The notes beneath the pieces are model-generated. The model had not been told where the DNA came from and ran no database searches. It saw only the letters and a list, made by a program, of their open reading frames with translations. A program made the position numbers and the translations under genes. 64,000 nucleotides of DNA from Chitinophagaceae bacterium (GTDB lineage: Bacteria > Bacteroidota > Bacteroidia > Chitinophagales > Chitinophagaceae), in assembly GCA_016702745.1 (NCBI GenBank), contig JADJDJ010000003.1, positions 1 through 64,000 on the forward strand. The letters run 5' to 3'. Numbering within the stretch: the stretch's first letter is position 1; the number at the start of each line of letters is the position of its first letter. Positions 1 to 9,516 of this stretch are shown here, one piece after another.

Positions 1-733
1 CCATCCAGCAGGCCATTTTTAAAAAACAGGCCGGTAAGATTGTCCCGGTACTATTGGCTAAAACCAGTTCGGACCGAATGAAATCGGGCATCTTTTCTTT
101 ATCCGGGAATGAGTATTCAGCCTGCAGATAATGAAGGGCCAGATTACGTTTGAATCGCTATTTGCCCCAAGAGATAAAAATTTTTGGAATTGGGTCTTAA
201 TTTCTTCCAGTACCCGATGATATCCATCTGGTTAAATGTTCTTACAGCCATCAGCTGACCGGCTGATTACGGATGATCCATTTACCATCTGGAATATTCT
301 GACCAGCCGCCCAGAATCACAGGTTTGTCCGTTTCCGTACCAACTCTGCCATAACAGACCATGCAGGGTGGATTTTTTTACGGTAGTGCGATATAATAAA
401 CGGCCTTCCAGACTTTCCTGGAGCGTGCATTACTGGTAATGGGATGGAAAAATTTTTAATAGTCGGGGAAAACTGAATGACATGTTCGGCAGTATTGAAT
501 TTCCTTTCTGGTTCCCCTGCCCTCCTCTTGTGCATAACAGGGAGATACAGGAGCAGCAGTATCCCCGGCTTGGAATATACTTTCTCATATGCAAATAATT
601 GTTTCTAAAATTAGCAAACAATCGGGCTATCCTTCAAAAAACATATTGACAGGGTCTGAATAAGTCCCGGATCCCTTTGATCAACATATTAATTGTGTGT
701 ATATATTTATAGTGCAACCAACAACCCTCTTTT
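1..733. other. no intact gene; eroded coding-like sequence
   Basis: No reading frame here looks like a real protein. Read on the minus strand, pieces in different frames look protein-like (for example a hydrophobic stretch near 540-590 that could be a remnant signal peptide, and a segment with DKPVILGGWSEYS near 290-330), but they are joined only by shifting frame several times. I do not recognise the family. It may be a decayed minus-strand gene or a badly determined stretch of sequence. Confidence 0.3.
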
Positions 734-1312
734 ATGACAAAAAACAGACTGGAAGCTTTTTGGCATGCGGTTATCGCCATCATTATCACTACATTATGGT
801 GCTAATTAAAAATCCGCATGACCCCAGTTGGGATGCCATCAAAGCAATCTGGCCTGTTTTCCGGAGTTATATCGTCAGCTTTATCAATTTGGGAATCTAT
901 TGGGGGAATCATCATCACCTCATGCATACCATTAAAGAAGTTATAAGAGGTGGAATCTCTTTGGGCGAATCTTCATTTGTTATTCTGGTTATCCCTGATT
1001 CCCTTTGCCACTGCCTGGATGGGAGAAAATCATTTTTGCCCGGAATACACAGTTGCCGGACATGCCATCCTTTCCAACTGTTGTGATTTGGCATATTTTA
1101 TTTTGCTGGAAGTCATCAAAAATGTAATCCCGGTAACGAAGCCATGTTACCAGGTACTCAAAAAGCAATCACGCAAAGGAACCCTTTCCTGTGTTTATAT
1201 ACGCGCAAGTATACCGGCTGCCGGATACATACGGGACCTCTCCGGTGCCCTGACCATCCTGGAGGCAGTGATGCGGGCTAGTACCAGACAGAAATATTGG
1301 AACTGCAGTAAA
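734..1312 (+). pseudogene. broken TMEM175-family (DUF1211) potassium channel gene
   Basis: The start MTKNRLEAF followed by AIIIT is the opening of the TMEM175/DUF1211 family, whose bacterial members are small K+ channels of the inner membrane with the Phe-Ser-Asp motif in helix 1. Further family blocks follow in other frames: IKAIWPVFRSYIVSFINLGIYW and NHHHLMHTIKEV near 840-940, then WANLHLLFWLSLIPFATAWMG near 960-1025, and a weak C-terminal part (KGTLS ... EAVMRAS) to about 1312. At least three frame changes are needed, and the FSD motif is read as FWH, so no functional channel can be made from this sequence as given. The order and spacing of blocks match the family, so the identification is fairly firm. 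The gene is either decayed or misread; see the finding on error density. Confidence 0.65.
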
Positions 1313-2044
1313 AGGGGAAAACTGAGTATTGATTTATTTTTCCCTTCTTCAGGCCAGATTGATAATGGCCCCGATATTACATTGATTGGACTGCAGTTCT
1401 TTCAGCAGTTTTTGAGTGAGTTTTCTTTTATCGGTAGCTGGTTTCTTTACCATGCTTTTTGTCAAAAGCATCCAGACATTTGTAAACAGGCGAATCTCCG
1501 GTCACCGATACTTTTCATTTTTCGGCCAGGCCAGTTGCTTCTACTGCTTCCAGTTTGCAAAAGCATCTGTCAATACTTTTGAGGTTGCGCAGCAGTTGAT
1601 ACCTCCTTGAAGATGCCATTCTTTTTCACTCACCGATTTACTGAATTCATCAAACCACACGTTACACATTTCATCGGCCAGCTCCGGTACTTTTTTATTG
1701 AGCCGAGCCTTCAGTACAGGATGCCATCATTAGGAAAACAGGAGCAATAATCAGGTCATTTTAATACGGTTCATAAGAATTTTAATATTTGATGCAAAAT
1801 AACCCTTCCCCCTGTCGGCCCATCCTGACTTTGGCAACTGCCATCCTTTGTTCCATATCCGCCGGATCATGACCCATAATTGCGGGATGACGGTCTGTAT
1901 GTGATTCTGCACTTATTCTTTCCATTGCCCCGGATATTCATTCCCTCTTAACAAGTGTTCAACAGGAGTTTTGAATAAAAACAGGATTCTATTTTAGCAT
2001 CCTCGATTAACCGGCACCTTTTTGCCAAACCCCTAAATCCACTT
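1313..2044 (-). pseudogene. possible decayed lipoprotein gene; rest unassigned
   Basis: On the minus strand, at about 1772 downward, an ATG starts MNRIKMT and after one frame change reads LIIAPVFLMMASCTEGS, which looks like a lipoprotein signal peptide with its lipobox. Downstream pieces such as SVSEKEWHLQGGINCC (around 1610-1650) and a Lys-rich tail (around 1380-1450) are again in different frames. I do not recognise a family. From about 1773 to 2044 I see no coding signal. Confidence 0.25.
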
Positions 2045-3277
2045 ATGACAAAAGAATTTTGTATTATCCGCCATTCTCTTTCCATCCTCCCTTCTTCCTG
2101 TAAAAGAAAGTACTCCAGCACCGGCTCCCACACCGGAGCCCGACCCTACCCTGACGCCATTAGTCCAACTGAAGGCCCAAAGAATACATTGGTCACTATC
2201 AGGGGAACCGGATTTGGAACCAATGCTACTTAACTGAAAGTTTACTTTATTAATGTACAGGACACTATTCAGACTGCCCAGATACATCCATCACGGCCTT
2301 AACCCATCAATGCCGGAACAGGGTTGTGGTAAGATTGAAAAGCAGGAACAAATAACCGGCTGATCACCTATCATGATTATAAATGAGTTAGTACGACACT
2401 GTGACCGGTACCCACTACTTATAACATTACTTCAGGGGATAACCAGGGATCCCAGTGGGAATCTGATTATATGTGACAGGACAATCACCGCATTGTTAAA
2501 ATCACTACGGCAGGTGTAACCACAGTACTCGCAGGAGTGGTACACCCGGGTTCACCAATGAACCGGCAATGCTGCACAATTCAAACCAACCCTACAGATT
2601 GTTGCTGATGCCAGTGGCAATTTTTATGTAAGCGACCGCATGAATAATGCCATCCGTAAAATAACTTCCGCCGGTGTAGTTAGTACACTTGCTGGTAATG
2701 GTACGGCTGCCAGTGTTGATGGTACCGGCAGTGCTGCCAGTTTTACTGAGCCACTTGGCATTACTTTAACCAGTAGTGGCAATATTTATGTGGCCGATTA
2801 TGGCACCCAACAAATCAGGAAAGTAACCCTTGCCGGTGTGGTAACAACTTCTATTACAGGATATATGGCATTCGGGCTGGCAACAGATGCGTCAACCAAA
2901 TAATTTACTTTACCAATTATTTTCAGAACCGCATTTTTTAAATTCGCTGAAGGATCCAATACTCCTGTTTTGGTAGCCGGCGATACAAGTCCGGGCAATA
3001 CCGATGGCACCGGAGCAGCAGCCCGTTTTACCACCCCCGCAGGTATTACATCGGATGGATCCGGGAATTTGTATGTTACGGAAACCGGTAATCACCTGAT
3101 CAGAAAAATTACTCCCGCCGGAGTGGTGACTACACTGGCAGGAAGTACTGGGAAATGTAGACGGAGGGAATCAATGCACGTTTTGATGGCCCGATTGGAT
3201 TACTGCAGATTTTAGTAATAACTTCCCTTTATGGCAGATTTTACAATAATAAGATCCGGAGAATTATCAACGAATAA
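2045..3277 (+). pseudogene. broken IPT/TIG plus NHL-repeat secreted protein gene
   Basis: The N-terminal part contains an IPT/TIG (immunoglobulin-like) motif, ISPTEGPKNTLVTIRGTGFG, at about 2157-2220, directly followed by a stop where the family continues. From about 2480 to 3277 the sequence encodes NHL-type beta-propeller repeats, recognisable by DGSGNLYVTETGNHLIRKIT and AGVVTTLAG units, repeated about four times. The repeats lie in at least three frames (clean stretches 2640-2903 and 2970-3160). IPT-NHL proteins are common secreted or surface proteins in Bacteroidota, usually of unknown ligand. As written the gene cannot yield a full propeller. It ends at KIRRIINE and a stop at 3275. Confidence 0.65.
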
Positions 3278-3323
3278 TTGCAACCCGGATACCTGACAAG
3301 TGTCGTTAAACACAAAATGAAAG

Positions 3324-3604
3324 ATGAATAAACAGGAATTCTGGCCCAAAGAAGGCAAACTGAAAGCAGGTATTATTCACTGGTGGTCGTGATTCTGGCG
3401 GCCCTGCTGATTACATTGCTGGAAGAGAAAACCAATTTTAAACATACGAAACGTTTGCCTTTTTAATTGCGATCAGTTGTATTGGAATCTGGCTCTACCT
3501 ACCAGTACTTCCCGGCCCTGACTGTTTTCATCCTGGCACTGCCTCCCCTTTTGTTACTGGCCTTGGTCAACTGGATCTGGAAAAAGAAAAGAAAGCACTA
3601 TTGA
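3324..3604 (+). pseudogene. remnant of a small membrane protein gene
   Basis: An ATG at 3324 starts MNKQEFWPKEGKLKAG and runs into a stop after 22 codons. Other frames then read hydrophobic pieces (AFLIAISCIGIWLYLP, and TVFILALPPLLLLALVNWIW) and a basic tail KKKRKHY before a stop at 3602. Together this looks like a three-helix membrane protein of about 90 residues interrupted by frameshifts. I do not recognise a family. Between 3605 and 3825 nothing coding is apparent. Confidence 0.4.
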
Positions 3605-3825
3605 GCAGTAATAACCGTTACCCCCGTCTCAAGAAAATCCTGCCCCGCTGGATTTTTTTTAAATGTACCAGTCATCAGAATAACTGATACCATCGAATAG
3701 GCAGTTGCCGCAAACAAATAAATATCCGATTTCACGGTAATTGATGTTCCCGGCATTTTTGCAGGGACAAACAAATGTTAAGACCAGATTACCTTACATT
3801 TAAGGATAAATATCCCTGTTATACA

Positions 3826-4916
3826 ATGAAAAACATCATCTGTTTCTTTTCATATGGGCAACTATTACAGAAGGGTTACTTGCTCAGGACTGCGGTTGTA
3901 AAACTGCATCGGATTTGCGTAATCAGCAAAGGAGCAATGACCGTTTTGACCTTCAGACTACCCTCAATGTTTACAAAATGAAACTTCTTTGTCCTGCCCT
4001 GCCAGTTATCAGGAATGGTTAGCGAGTCTTATATGTTGCGAACCCAGTTTGATTCTGCAACAGAATGTCTCAACAAAGCCTATCATCTGTTTAAAAGAAA
4101 AACTGCAAGGAATCCTCCACTATTTCCACTACAGACAGATGGCCAATTTGAATTTCACCATGGGAGAATACACTAAATCCCTGGAGTTTAGCTTGAAAGC
4201 ATTGCCAATTGCTGAAGAGTCCGGAGATCGGTTTGAAGAGGGCGTTTGCCTTTTACAGGTAGCGCAAACTTTCAATAAAAATGAAAGAATCAGGCAAGGG
4301 TATTGAATACGCGAGAAAAGCACTGGGAATACTTGAAAAAATAAAAGAGCCGCTGGAGAAAGCTTCCCTTATCAGCCGACTGGCCGCAGTTTTTCTGGAG
4401 ATACCAGGATACTGAAAATATAGCTTTGCTGGATTCCGCTAAAAATTTCACCAGGCACAATTAGTGATTTGCAAGGAACATCAATTCATAAAATTGCTGC
4501 AAAGGGCTATAATATGATGAATGGGTATGCGCACGAAACAGGTGATTACCCAACAGCCCTTCTGTATATTGATAGCAGTTTTAACCTTACGAAGGCTGCG
4601 GGAGACATGACATTAAAGGCCACCAATTATGGCGACAAGGCAGATGTGATGATGGAAATGAAAAATTTCCCGGAAGCCCGCAGACTGGCCGATTCCTGCC
4701 TGATCCTTCATCAGCTAAGCGGTAACCCGGAAGCTATCGCCAATGCATATGCGCTGATTTACCAGATCAGTAAGCGGTCTGAGAATTATAAGGATGCGGT
4801 GGATGCCATGAACAGCTATATTGAAATTCAGGACAGCCTCACCAATGCGGAAAAATCAAAGACCATCAATGAACTGGAGCAGAAATATAATAAAGCAGAA
4901 CGAAAAAGCGGATGGA
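3826..4916 (+). pseudogene. truncated TPR sensor kinase gene, paralogue of the one at 11034
   Basis: Pieces in three frames match the TPR half of the LytS-type sensor kinase at 11034-12855: AQDCGCKTASDLRN near 3885, then EYTKSLEFSLKALPIAEESG at 4160-4225 (compare EYEKSLEYSLKMLPFAQEKG in the paralogue), then GIEYARKALGILEKIKEP, and a long clean stretch from 4469 with NYGDKADVMMEMKNFPEARRL and TNAEKSKTINELEQKYNKAE. The similarity ends at about 4905, just before the place where the paralogue has its membrane helix and histidine kinase domain. The sequence then continues into an unrelated LamG fragment. The kinase domain is therefore missing, not only out of frame. The response regulator at 7385 is the plausible former partner. 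Confidence in the paralogy is high; whether the truncation is a real deletion or an assembly join needs checking. Confidence 0.7.
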
Positions 4917-5322
4917 GGTGAATCAAACACAAACAGTGGCTATTGGTTACAGATAGGCGCTGCAGGTCCAGGCCCAAATGTCCTTACATTTTGGCGATAA
5001 TTCCAGTTTAAACTCATCCTCAGTCAATACCATTACGACCCCGGCTATTTTTAGCGGGAATACCTGGTATCATATTGTTGTGAATGTAAGGGGTGGTAAC
5101 GATATGGATTTCTATATTAATGGGGTAAAAAACAATTCCTGCAGCTACAGTGGATCAGATACCAGCATGATCTTCTGTACAGCAGGCAATCAGCAAAAAG
5201 GATCATTTGGGACTCATCCCGGCTACCCCTCGGTATTTTCCGGAACCCTTGACGATTACCGAGTATACAACAGAACATTAAATCAACAGGAAATTAATGC
5301 ACTCTACTCTTTCCGGCCCTGA
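4917..5322 (+). pseudogene. C-terminal fragment of a LamG-like (concanavalin-type) domain protein
   Basis: The segment reads SGYWLQIGAAGPG at about 4935, changes frame near 4978, then runs cleanly to 5322 with ATPAIFSGNTWYHIVV-like strands, DMDFYINGVKNNS and GTLDDYRVYNRTLNQQEINA before ALYSF. That order (a W-H-V strand, an Y-x-N-G-x strand, and the final D-D-x-R-x-Y-N-R-x-L motif with I-x-x-L/Y) is the signature of the C-terminal half of laminin-G-like jelly-roll domains in secreted Bacteroidota proteins. The N-terminal part and signal peptide are absent. It is directly joined to the TPR kinase remnant, so it looks like the far end of a deletion that removed the kinase C-terminus and the start of this gene. 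Confidence 0.65.
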
Positions 5323-5340
5323 TCCTGTAGCTACCAATAA

Positions 5341-5373
5341 AAAAATACCCGGCTGATGTGACCGGGTATTTTT
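5341..5373. terminator. bidirectional intrinsic terminator
   Basis: A perfect 12-bp inverted repeat AAAAATACCCGG / CCGGGTATTTTT with a 9-nt loop sits between the LamG fragment and the convergent gene ending at 5429. It has a GC core and a U-run in both directions, so it can stop transcription from both sides. Confidence 0.85.
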
Positions 5374-5428
5374 ATCGTATATGCTAATGGATGGATATGA
5401 ATAATCAGGATGGGTTGGGATGGGCTGA

Positions 5429-7234
5429 TTACTTTAATTTATCACAGCCAATTTCTCTTTTACCCCCATAACTGTTGAACTTGACAGTTCCACTGTAATT
5501 TCCACCACCTGTATACTCCTGCTTAAAGCTGAACTCCTGATAAAAACATTTTCCGTCATTATCCTTCGTGGTGCAAACGGCACCCAGCCAGCGATAAAGA
5601 ATGGCACCGGTCAGCTCATTTTTATGAACTGTCCAGCTGGATGAAGTGATAATTGCTTTCAAAAATTTATCATTCCACCCCAGATTATTGGCAGCCGCCA
5701 CCATTTGCTGTTCAAGGGCCGCATTACTCATACCAGCCTTGGGTAAAGTACGGGAAGCCATCAGTTCAGCATTGAGTTTTCCGGCCAATGTTTTTATCTC
5801 TGCAGAACCTGCACCCAGATCCAGCGAAAAGCTGCTTTTAATATCATCAATTGTATTGGTCGGGAACATGAGTTCACAGGTAATATTATGACTGATATCA
5901 CCACCACTAACTAATTGATTGAGGAAATAAGCCAGGGTCCAGTTCTCTTCTGCCACATAAGGTGCATAATGATCTTTCAGCCATTGTGCATTGGGAATAA
6001 GTGCAAACTGGAACCATGATTTTCCCTGGGCAGCCAAAGGCAATTCAATATAAGACAGATCACCACCCCAGACTGCTGTACCGCCATCCACCCGAATTCT
6101 GATCCGCAGGTTGGTATTGGAACCCATGGTTTCTTTGGCCAATACACCGAGGTAAACAGTTCCAAAAATATAATCTCCTGTTTTAAACTGCTGTTTAATA
6201 GATCCGGCCATTTCCTTTTCTTTTCCTATAACCAGTGGTTGTGTACTCCAGACAATTTTATTGAGATTTTCTTTATGAAAATCACTGGTATAGAATTTAG
6301 CAGCTTCCGCACCGGCTGCACCCATTAATTTATTGATTTCATCTAATTTCTGTTTAAAGGCGGTATTATTAGGAGAGAGTATCAGTACTGCCTCGCATTC
6401 CTTACGGGCATTTTCCAGTATCGCTGTCTTTTCCTGCGGATTAGAAGCTGTTCGGCTGGCAGTCATCGGAGCTATCACATTCCATTTAAGCCGATCAGCA
6501 CGCTGAACATAATTTTCATAATCAGCCAACATCGCATCAATCAGCACCGGATAACTATTGGGACCACCCTCAGGTGCTTCTTTTCGTTTTTCTTTATACT
6601 CTTCAATATTCAAAGCCTTCACCCGCTCCAGGTAAACAGCTCCTACCACACCCGGTTGTATATCAATTCCACTTGAGTACACACCTATCATTTTATTATG
6701 AAAGTTTTTGAAATATAATGTCTTTGCTTCTTCAGCAGATTTGGCATCAGCTTTACTGGACGCCTCCTGTGCCGCTTTTTCTTTATAGGGCTGCAACATG
6801 GCGCTTAGAGTGCTTATATCAAACCCGGGGTCCTGCTCTTTGATTTGTTTGAGCATTCGATCGGCATTGTTAAGGGAGGAAGCTGTTCCGGTTCCCGCCT
6901 TTATTTTTTCCATATGGGTCCAGAAAGATTTCAGAGATACTTTTGCCGGCCCGGTATAACTGGCATCATAAGTTGCCGTTACAGCAGGTTTAGCAGCCGT
7001 ATCGGTGGCGGGTTTTGGACTTTCAGTTACGGGCGGAGTTGTCTTTGTTTCCCCAGAAGGACTGGTTTTATTGTCGTTTCCGGAAGGTTTAGAGGAAGGA
7101 GTCCCGGTATTCCTTGGGGTTGTTTTGACATCCACCTCACTGCCGCCTCCATTTTTTTTGACTCGGACAGAGATCTGGGCCTGGGAACATGTAAGGATGA
7201 GCACCCCGGTCAGGAGCGCAAGGACTTTTTTCAT
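5429..7234 (-). CDS. secreted protein of unknown function, 601 aa
   Basis: The start at 7234 gives a clear type I signal peptide (MKKVLALLTGVLILTCSQA) followed by Gln. A low-complexity Ser/Thr/Pro/Lys linker of about 60 residues follows (many SGET, TTPP, SKPSG units), then a largely helical region with Ala/Lys-rich stretches to about residue 330, and a C-terminal part of about 270 residues with more beta character. The last 80 residues (INxx...W-x-x-x-x-N-x-LTGAI ... Y-F-x-F-K-Q-x-Y-T-G) are shared with the protein at 8175, so the two are paralogues in that domain. I do not recognise a named family. It probably acts in the periplasm or at the surface. It lies back to back with the LytTR regulator at 7385, sharing a 150-bp upstream region, which suggests regulation by that system. 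Confidence 0.8.
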   Translation of the reverse strand: MKKVLALLTGVLILTCSQAQISVRVKKNGGGSEVDVKTTPRNTGTPSSKPSGNDNKTSPSGETKTTPPVTESPKPATDTAAKPAVTATYDASYTGPAKVSLKSFWTHMEKIKAGTGTASSLNNADRMLKQIKEQDPGFDISTLSAMLQPYKEKAAQEASSKADAKSAEEAKTLYFKNFHNKMIGVYSSGIDIQPGVVGAVYLERVKALNIEEYKEKRKEAPEGGPNSYPVLIDAMLADYENYVQRADRLKWNVIAPMTASRTASNPQEKTAILENARKECEAVLILSPNNTAFKQKLDEINKLMGAAGAEAAKFYTSDFHKENLNKIVWSTQPLVIGKEKEMAGSIKQQFKTGDYIFGTVYLGVLAKETMGSNTNLRIRIRVDGGTAVWGGDLSYIELPLAAQGKSWFQFALIPNAQWLKDHYAPYVAEENWTLAYFLNQLVSGGDISHNITCELMFPTNTIDDIKSSFSLDLGAGSAEIKTLAGKLNAELMASRTLPKAGMSNAALEQQMVAAANNLGWNDKFLKAIITSSSWTVHKNELTGAILYRWLGAVCTTKDNDGKCFYQEFSFKQEYTGGGNYSGTVKFNSYGGKREIGCDKLK

Positions 7235-7334
7235 AATAACAGATTTTACTTAAAGCTATTCAACCCCTTTGTGGAAATTGACCCCGATAAGCAGCCGGGC
7301 TAAAAAGCCTAGCCGGCGCTGCCCCTGAAAGAAT

Positions 7335-7376
7335 ATCTGCAAAAAATGCAGATGCGGACTGCTTTTTGTACTTTAG
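7335..7376 (+). promoter_or_regulatory. possible promoter and small palindrome before the LytTR regulator
   Basis: TACTTTAG at 7369-7376 resembles the Bacteroidota -7 box TAnnTTTG and ends 8 nt before the ATG at 7385. Just upstream, ATCTGC (7335-7340) and GCAGAT (7348-7353) form a 6-bp inverted repeat with a 7-nt spacer that could be an operator. I see no good TTG at -33, so this is a weak call. Confidence 0.35.
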
Positions 7377-7384
7377 CCCGGAAT

Positions 7385-8131
7385 ATGAAAGCCCTGATAA
7401 TTGATAATGAAGCCCATCTGCGTTCCGGATTAGAGCAATTACTGAAAGAATTTTGTCCTTCCGTTACGACTATAGAAACCGCCGAAGGTGTACAGACAGG
7501 CTTACAAAAGATCCGGATTTTCCAGCCGGATATCCTGCTTTTAGATGTTGAAATGGACGATGGTACCGGTTTTGATCTGATGAAACAGGTACATGATCCA
7601 TCTTTTCAGTTAATCTTTATCACTGCCCATAATCAATATGCCATTGAAGCCTTCCGTTTCAGCGCGATTGATTATTTACTGAAACCCGTTGACCCGGAAG
7701 CCCTTCAGCTTAGTGTATTGCGGGCAGAAAAAAACCTGCAATCAAAAACCTTACAACAGCAGGTACAGGTATTGTTGCAGCAACTAACCGGATTACATCA
7801 GCATGATAAAAAAATAGTGTTGAAGGATATTGACAACACTTATTTTATTAAAGTAACCGACATCCTGTATTGCGAAGCAGAAGGTACTTATACCAAATTT
7901 TTTATCACCGGCAATAAATCGATACTGGTTTCTAAAAACCTGAAAGAGTATGAATCCGTTCTGGAGCCACTTGGATTTGTACGAACCCATCATAGTTTCC
8001 TCGTGAATCCCGGTAAGATCAGGGTATTTGACAAAAGAGATGGCGGCATGCTGATACTGGAGGAAGGCTTATCGGTGCCCGTATCCCAGAGAAAAAAAGA
8101 ATACGTTATGCAATTGCTGGAAAAAAACTAA
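7385..8131 (+). CDS. LytTR-family response regulator
   Basis: The protein is 248 residues from the ATG at 7385. A longer frame from 7346 exists, but the receiver domain begins exactly at MKALIIDNE, so the later start is preferred. The REC domain has the acidic pair D7, the phospho-acceptor D54 in LLLDVEMDDG, the switch Thr in FITAHNQYAIEAF and the conserved K100 in DYLLKPVD. A Gln-rich linker (QQQVQVLLQQL) leads into a LytTR DNA-binding domain (about 145-248) with the typical YCEAEGTYTKFF and RTHHSFLVNPGKI blocks. It is a close paralogue of the regulator at 12836. No intact sensor kinase lies beside it; the TPR kinase remnant at 3826 is the likely former partner. It probably activates neighbouring genes in response to phosphorylation by a LytS-type kinase, possibly now the one at 11034. 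Confidence 0.9.
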   Translation: MKALIIDNEAHLRSGLEQLLKEFCPSVTTIETAEGVQTGLQKIRIFQPDILLLDVEMDDGTGFDLMKQVHDPSFQLIFITAHNQYAIEAFRFSAIDYLLKPVDPEALQLSVLRAEKNLQSKTLQQQVQVLLQQLTGLHQHDKKIVLKDIDNTYFIKVTDILYCEAEGTYTKFFITGNKSILVSKNLKEYESVLEPLGFVRTHHSFLVNPGKIRVFDKRDGGMLILEEGLSVPVSQRKKEYVMQLLEKN

Positions 8132-8151
8132 CCTGCCCGAAAGCAGGTTAG
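8121..8151 (-). terminator. intrinsic terminator for the minus-strand gene ending at 8175
   Basis: CTAACCTGC (8128-8136) and GCAGGTTAG (8143-8151) form a 9-bp stem with a 6-nt loop. Read on the minus strand the hairpin is followed by seven Ts (complement of A 8121-8127). The stem overlaps the stop codon of the plus-strand regulator. Confidence 0.8.
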
Positions 8152-8174
8152 TACTCAAAATTTCTGGCTGCTGA

Positions 8175-9275
8175 TTATTTACCTGCGTTTTCACAAAGAA
8201 ATTCATCCGCCATGATACCATGGGAATAACGGCTGCTCACCCCGCTATACCCACTTCCGGTGTATTGCTGTTTAATCGTAAAATTATACATCACACATAG
8301 GCCAGATTTTGGTTTGGCTACAATCGCCGCAGACTGTGTCCGGCAAATAATCGCACCTGTCAGACTATTCCGAACGATTTCCCACTCTCTGGTCAGAATA
8401 TTTATTTTAACGATAGTTTCATTCCATCCTTCAGCCAAAAATGCCTCTTTGAATTCAGCTTCTAAACCGGCATTTACAACAGCTGCTTTGGGCATAAAAG
8501 TATTTCGTAATTTTTCCGCTTTCCTGGCTGCTGCTTTAGACAACCAGCCTTCCAGGCCGCCATCAGTAGCTAACAGATTTTTTATCATAGTATGAACTTC
8601 TGCCACAGCAGTCAAATCCGGATAGAGTTTTCTTGCAGCATTCCAAAAAGCTTCCTCGCCCAAAATCTCCCGATACAAATAATGAACTTCCTTCGGTTGA
8701 ATTAGTTTTTGAATCTGGTTCCTGGATTTTTCAACCGCAGTTCGGGCAAGGCCAGTCCGGGACTCAATAAAACTCTTACAATGTTCAACCCCATTCATAT
8801 GGTTAGCGAGAATATTATCCAGCTTTTCCTGATAAGCCTGCAGCTGAAGCTGATGGGCTTTTATATCCTCTTCAAAATTACCCTTACCCCGCATTTCGGT
8901 AGTGGTATTGGCCATAAATAACCCATAACAACCTTCATCTGATGTATGCCAGCTGGCATCATCAATCCTTTTATTATGTGCTGCCACTTCCGCTTTCTTG
9001 GCCTGAATATAGGGCATCACCATAGCTTCGAGTGGCGCGACATCGTAAGCAGGGTCTCTTTTTTTAAGATGTTCCAGTTGTGTCATGGCATTATCTGCCA
9101 GTATTCGAAGTACCGAAACTTCGTTGGGTAAATTCTCGGCATCCTTCTTTTTAATATCTTCTACAATTTTCAGGAATTTATCATAAAATATTTTCCCTCT
9201 TTCATTAGGCATGGTAGTCTGTGAATAGGCTGTAAAGCTGAAGACAGACAAAAGAAACAGAACAATACATTTCAT
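8175..9275 (-). CDS. secreted protein of unknown function, paralogue of the 5429 product
   Basis: The frame is open from 9356, but the start at 9275 gives a clean signal peptide (MKCIVLFLLSVFSFTAYS) followed by Gln and is preferred (366 aa). The middle is helical and rich in charged residues (EEDIKAHQLQLQAYQEKLD, QKVEHCKSFIESR region). The last 75 residues share the pattern W-x-x-x-x-N-x-LTGAI ... N-F-x-I-K-Q-Q-Y-T-G-S-G with the C-terminus of the protein at 5429. Two periplasmic or surface proteins with the same terminal domain on either side of a LytTR regulator suggest a duplicated module. I do not recognise a named family and no catalytic motif is visible. Confidence 0.8.
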   Translation of the reverse strand: MKCIVLFLLSVFSFTAYSQTTMPNERGKIFYDKFLKIVEDIKKKDAENLPNEVSVLRILADNAMTQLEHLKKRDPAYDVAPLEAMVMPYIQAKKAEVAAHNKRIDDASWHTSDEGCYGLFMANTTTEMRGKGNFEEDIKAHQLQLQAYQEKLDNILANHMNGVEHCKSFIESRTGLARTAVEKSRNQIQKLIQPKEVHYLYREILGEEAFWNAARKLYPDLTAVAEVHTMIKNLLATDGGLEGWLSKAAARKAEKLRNTFMPKAAVVNAGLEAEFKEAFLAEGWNETIVKINILTREWEIVRNSLTGAIICRTQSAAIVAKPKSGLCVMYNFTIKQQYTGSGYSGVSSRYSHGIMADEFLCENAGK

Positions 9276-9516
9276 AAAGGCGAATTTTTGTAGCCTAAAG
9301 CTATAAAAGGCATAAGCAGCTACTTCAGTGCTTTTACAGATGTAGGGTTTGCTCATACAGGTGTATACGCTGATTATGAAACCGTTTCCGGCGAACCACA
9401 GCTAAACAATTTTCCAACACAACTGTGAAGGAAATGAATACAGCTGTGAAGGCTGGCCTTAATGAAGAAAATCCAGGTATAATTTGGCTTTTCTTTTACC
9501 CTTTAAATCAACCTTA

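Noticed and set aside
236..621. Short frames in the first 650 bp as small genes
   Set aside because: They overlap on both strands, have poor composition and none shows a signal, motif or conserved start.
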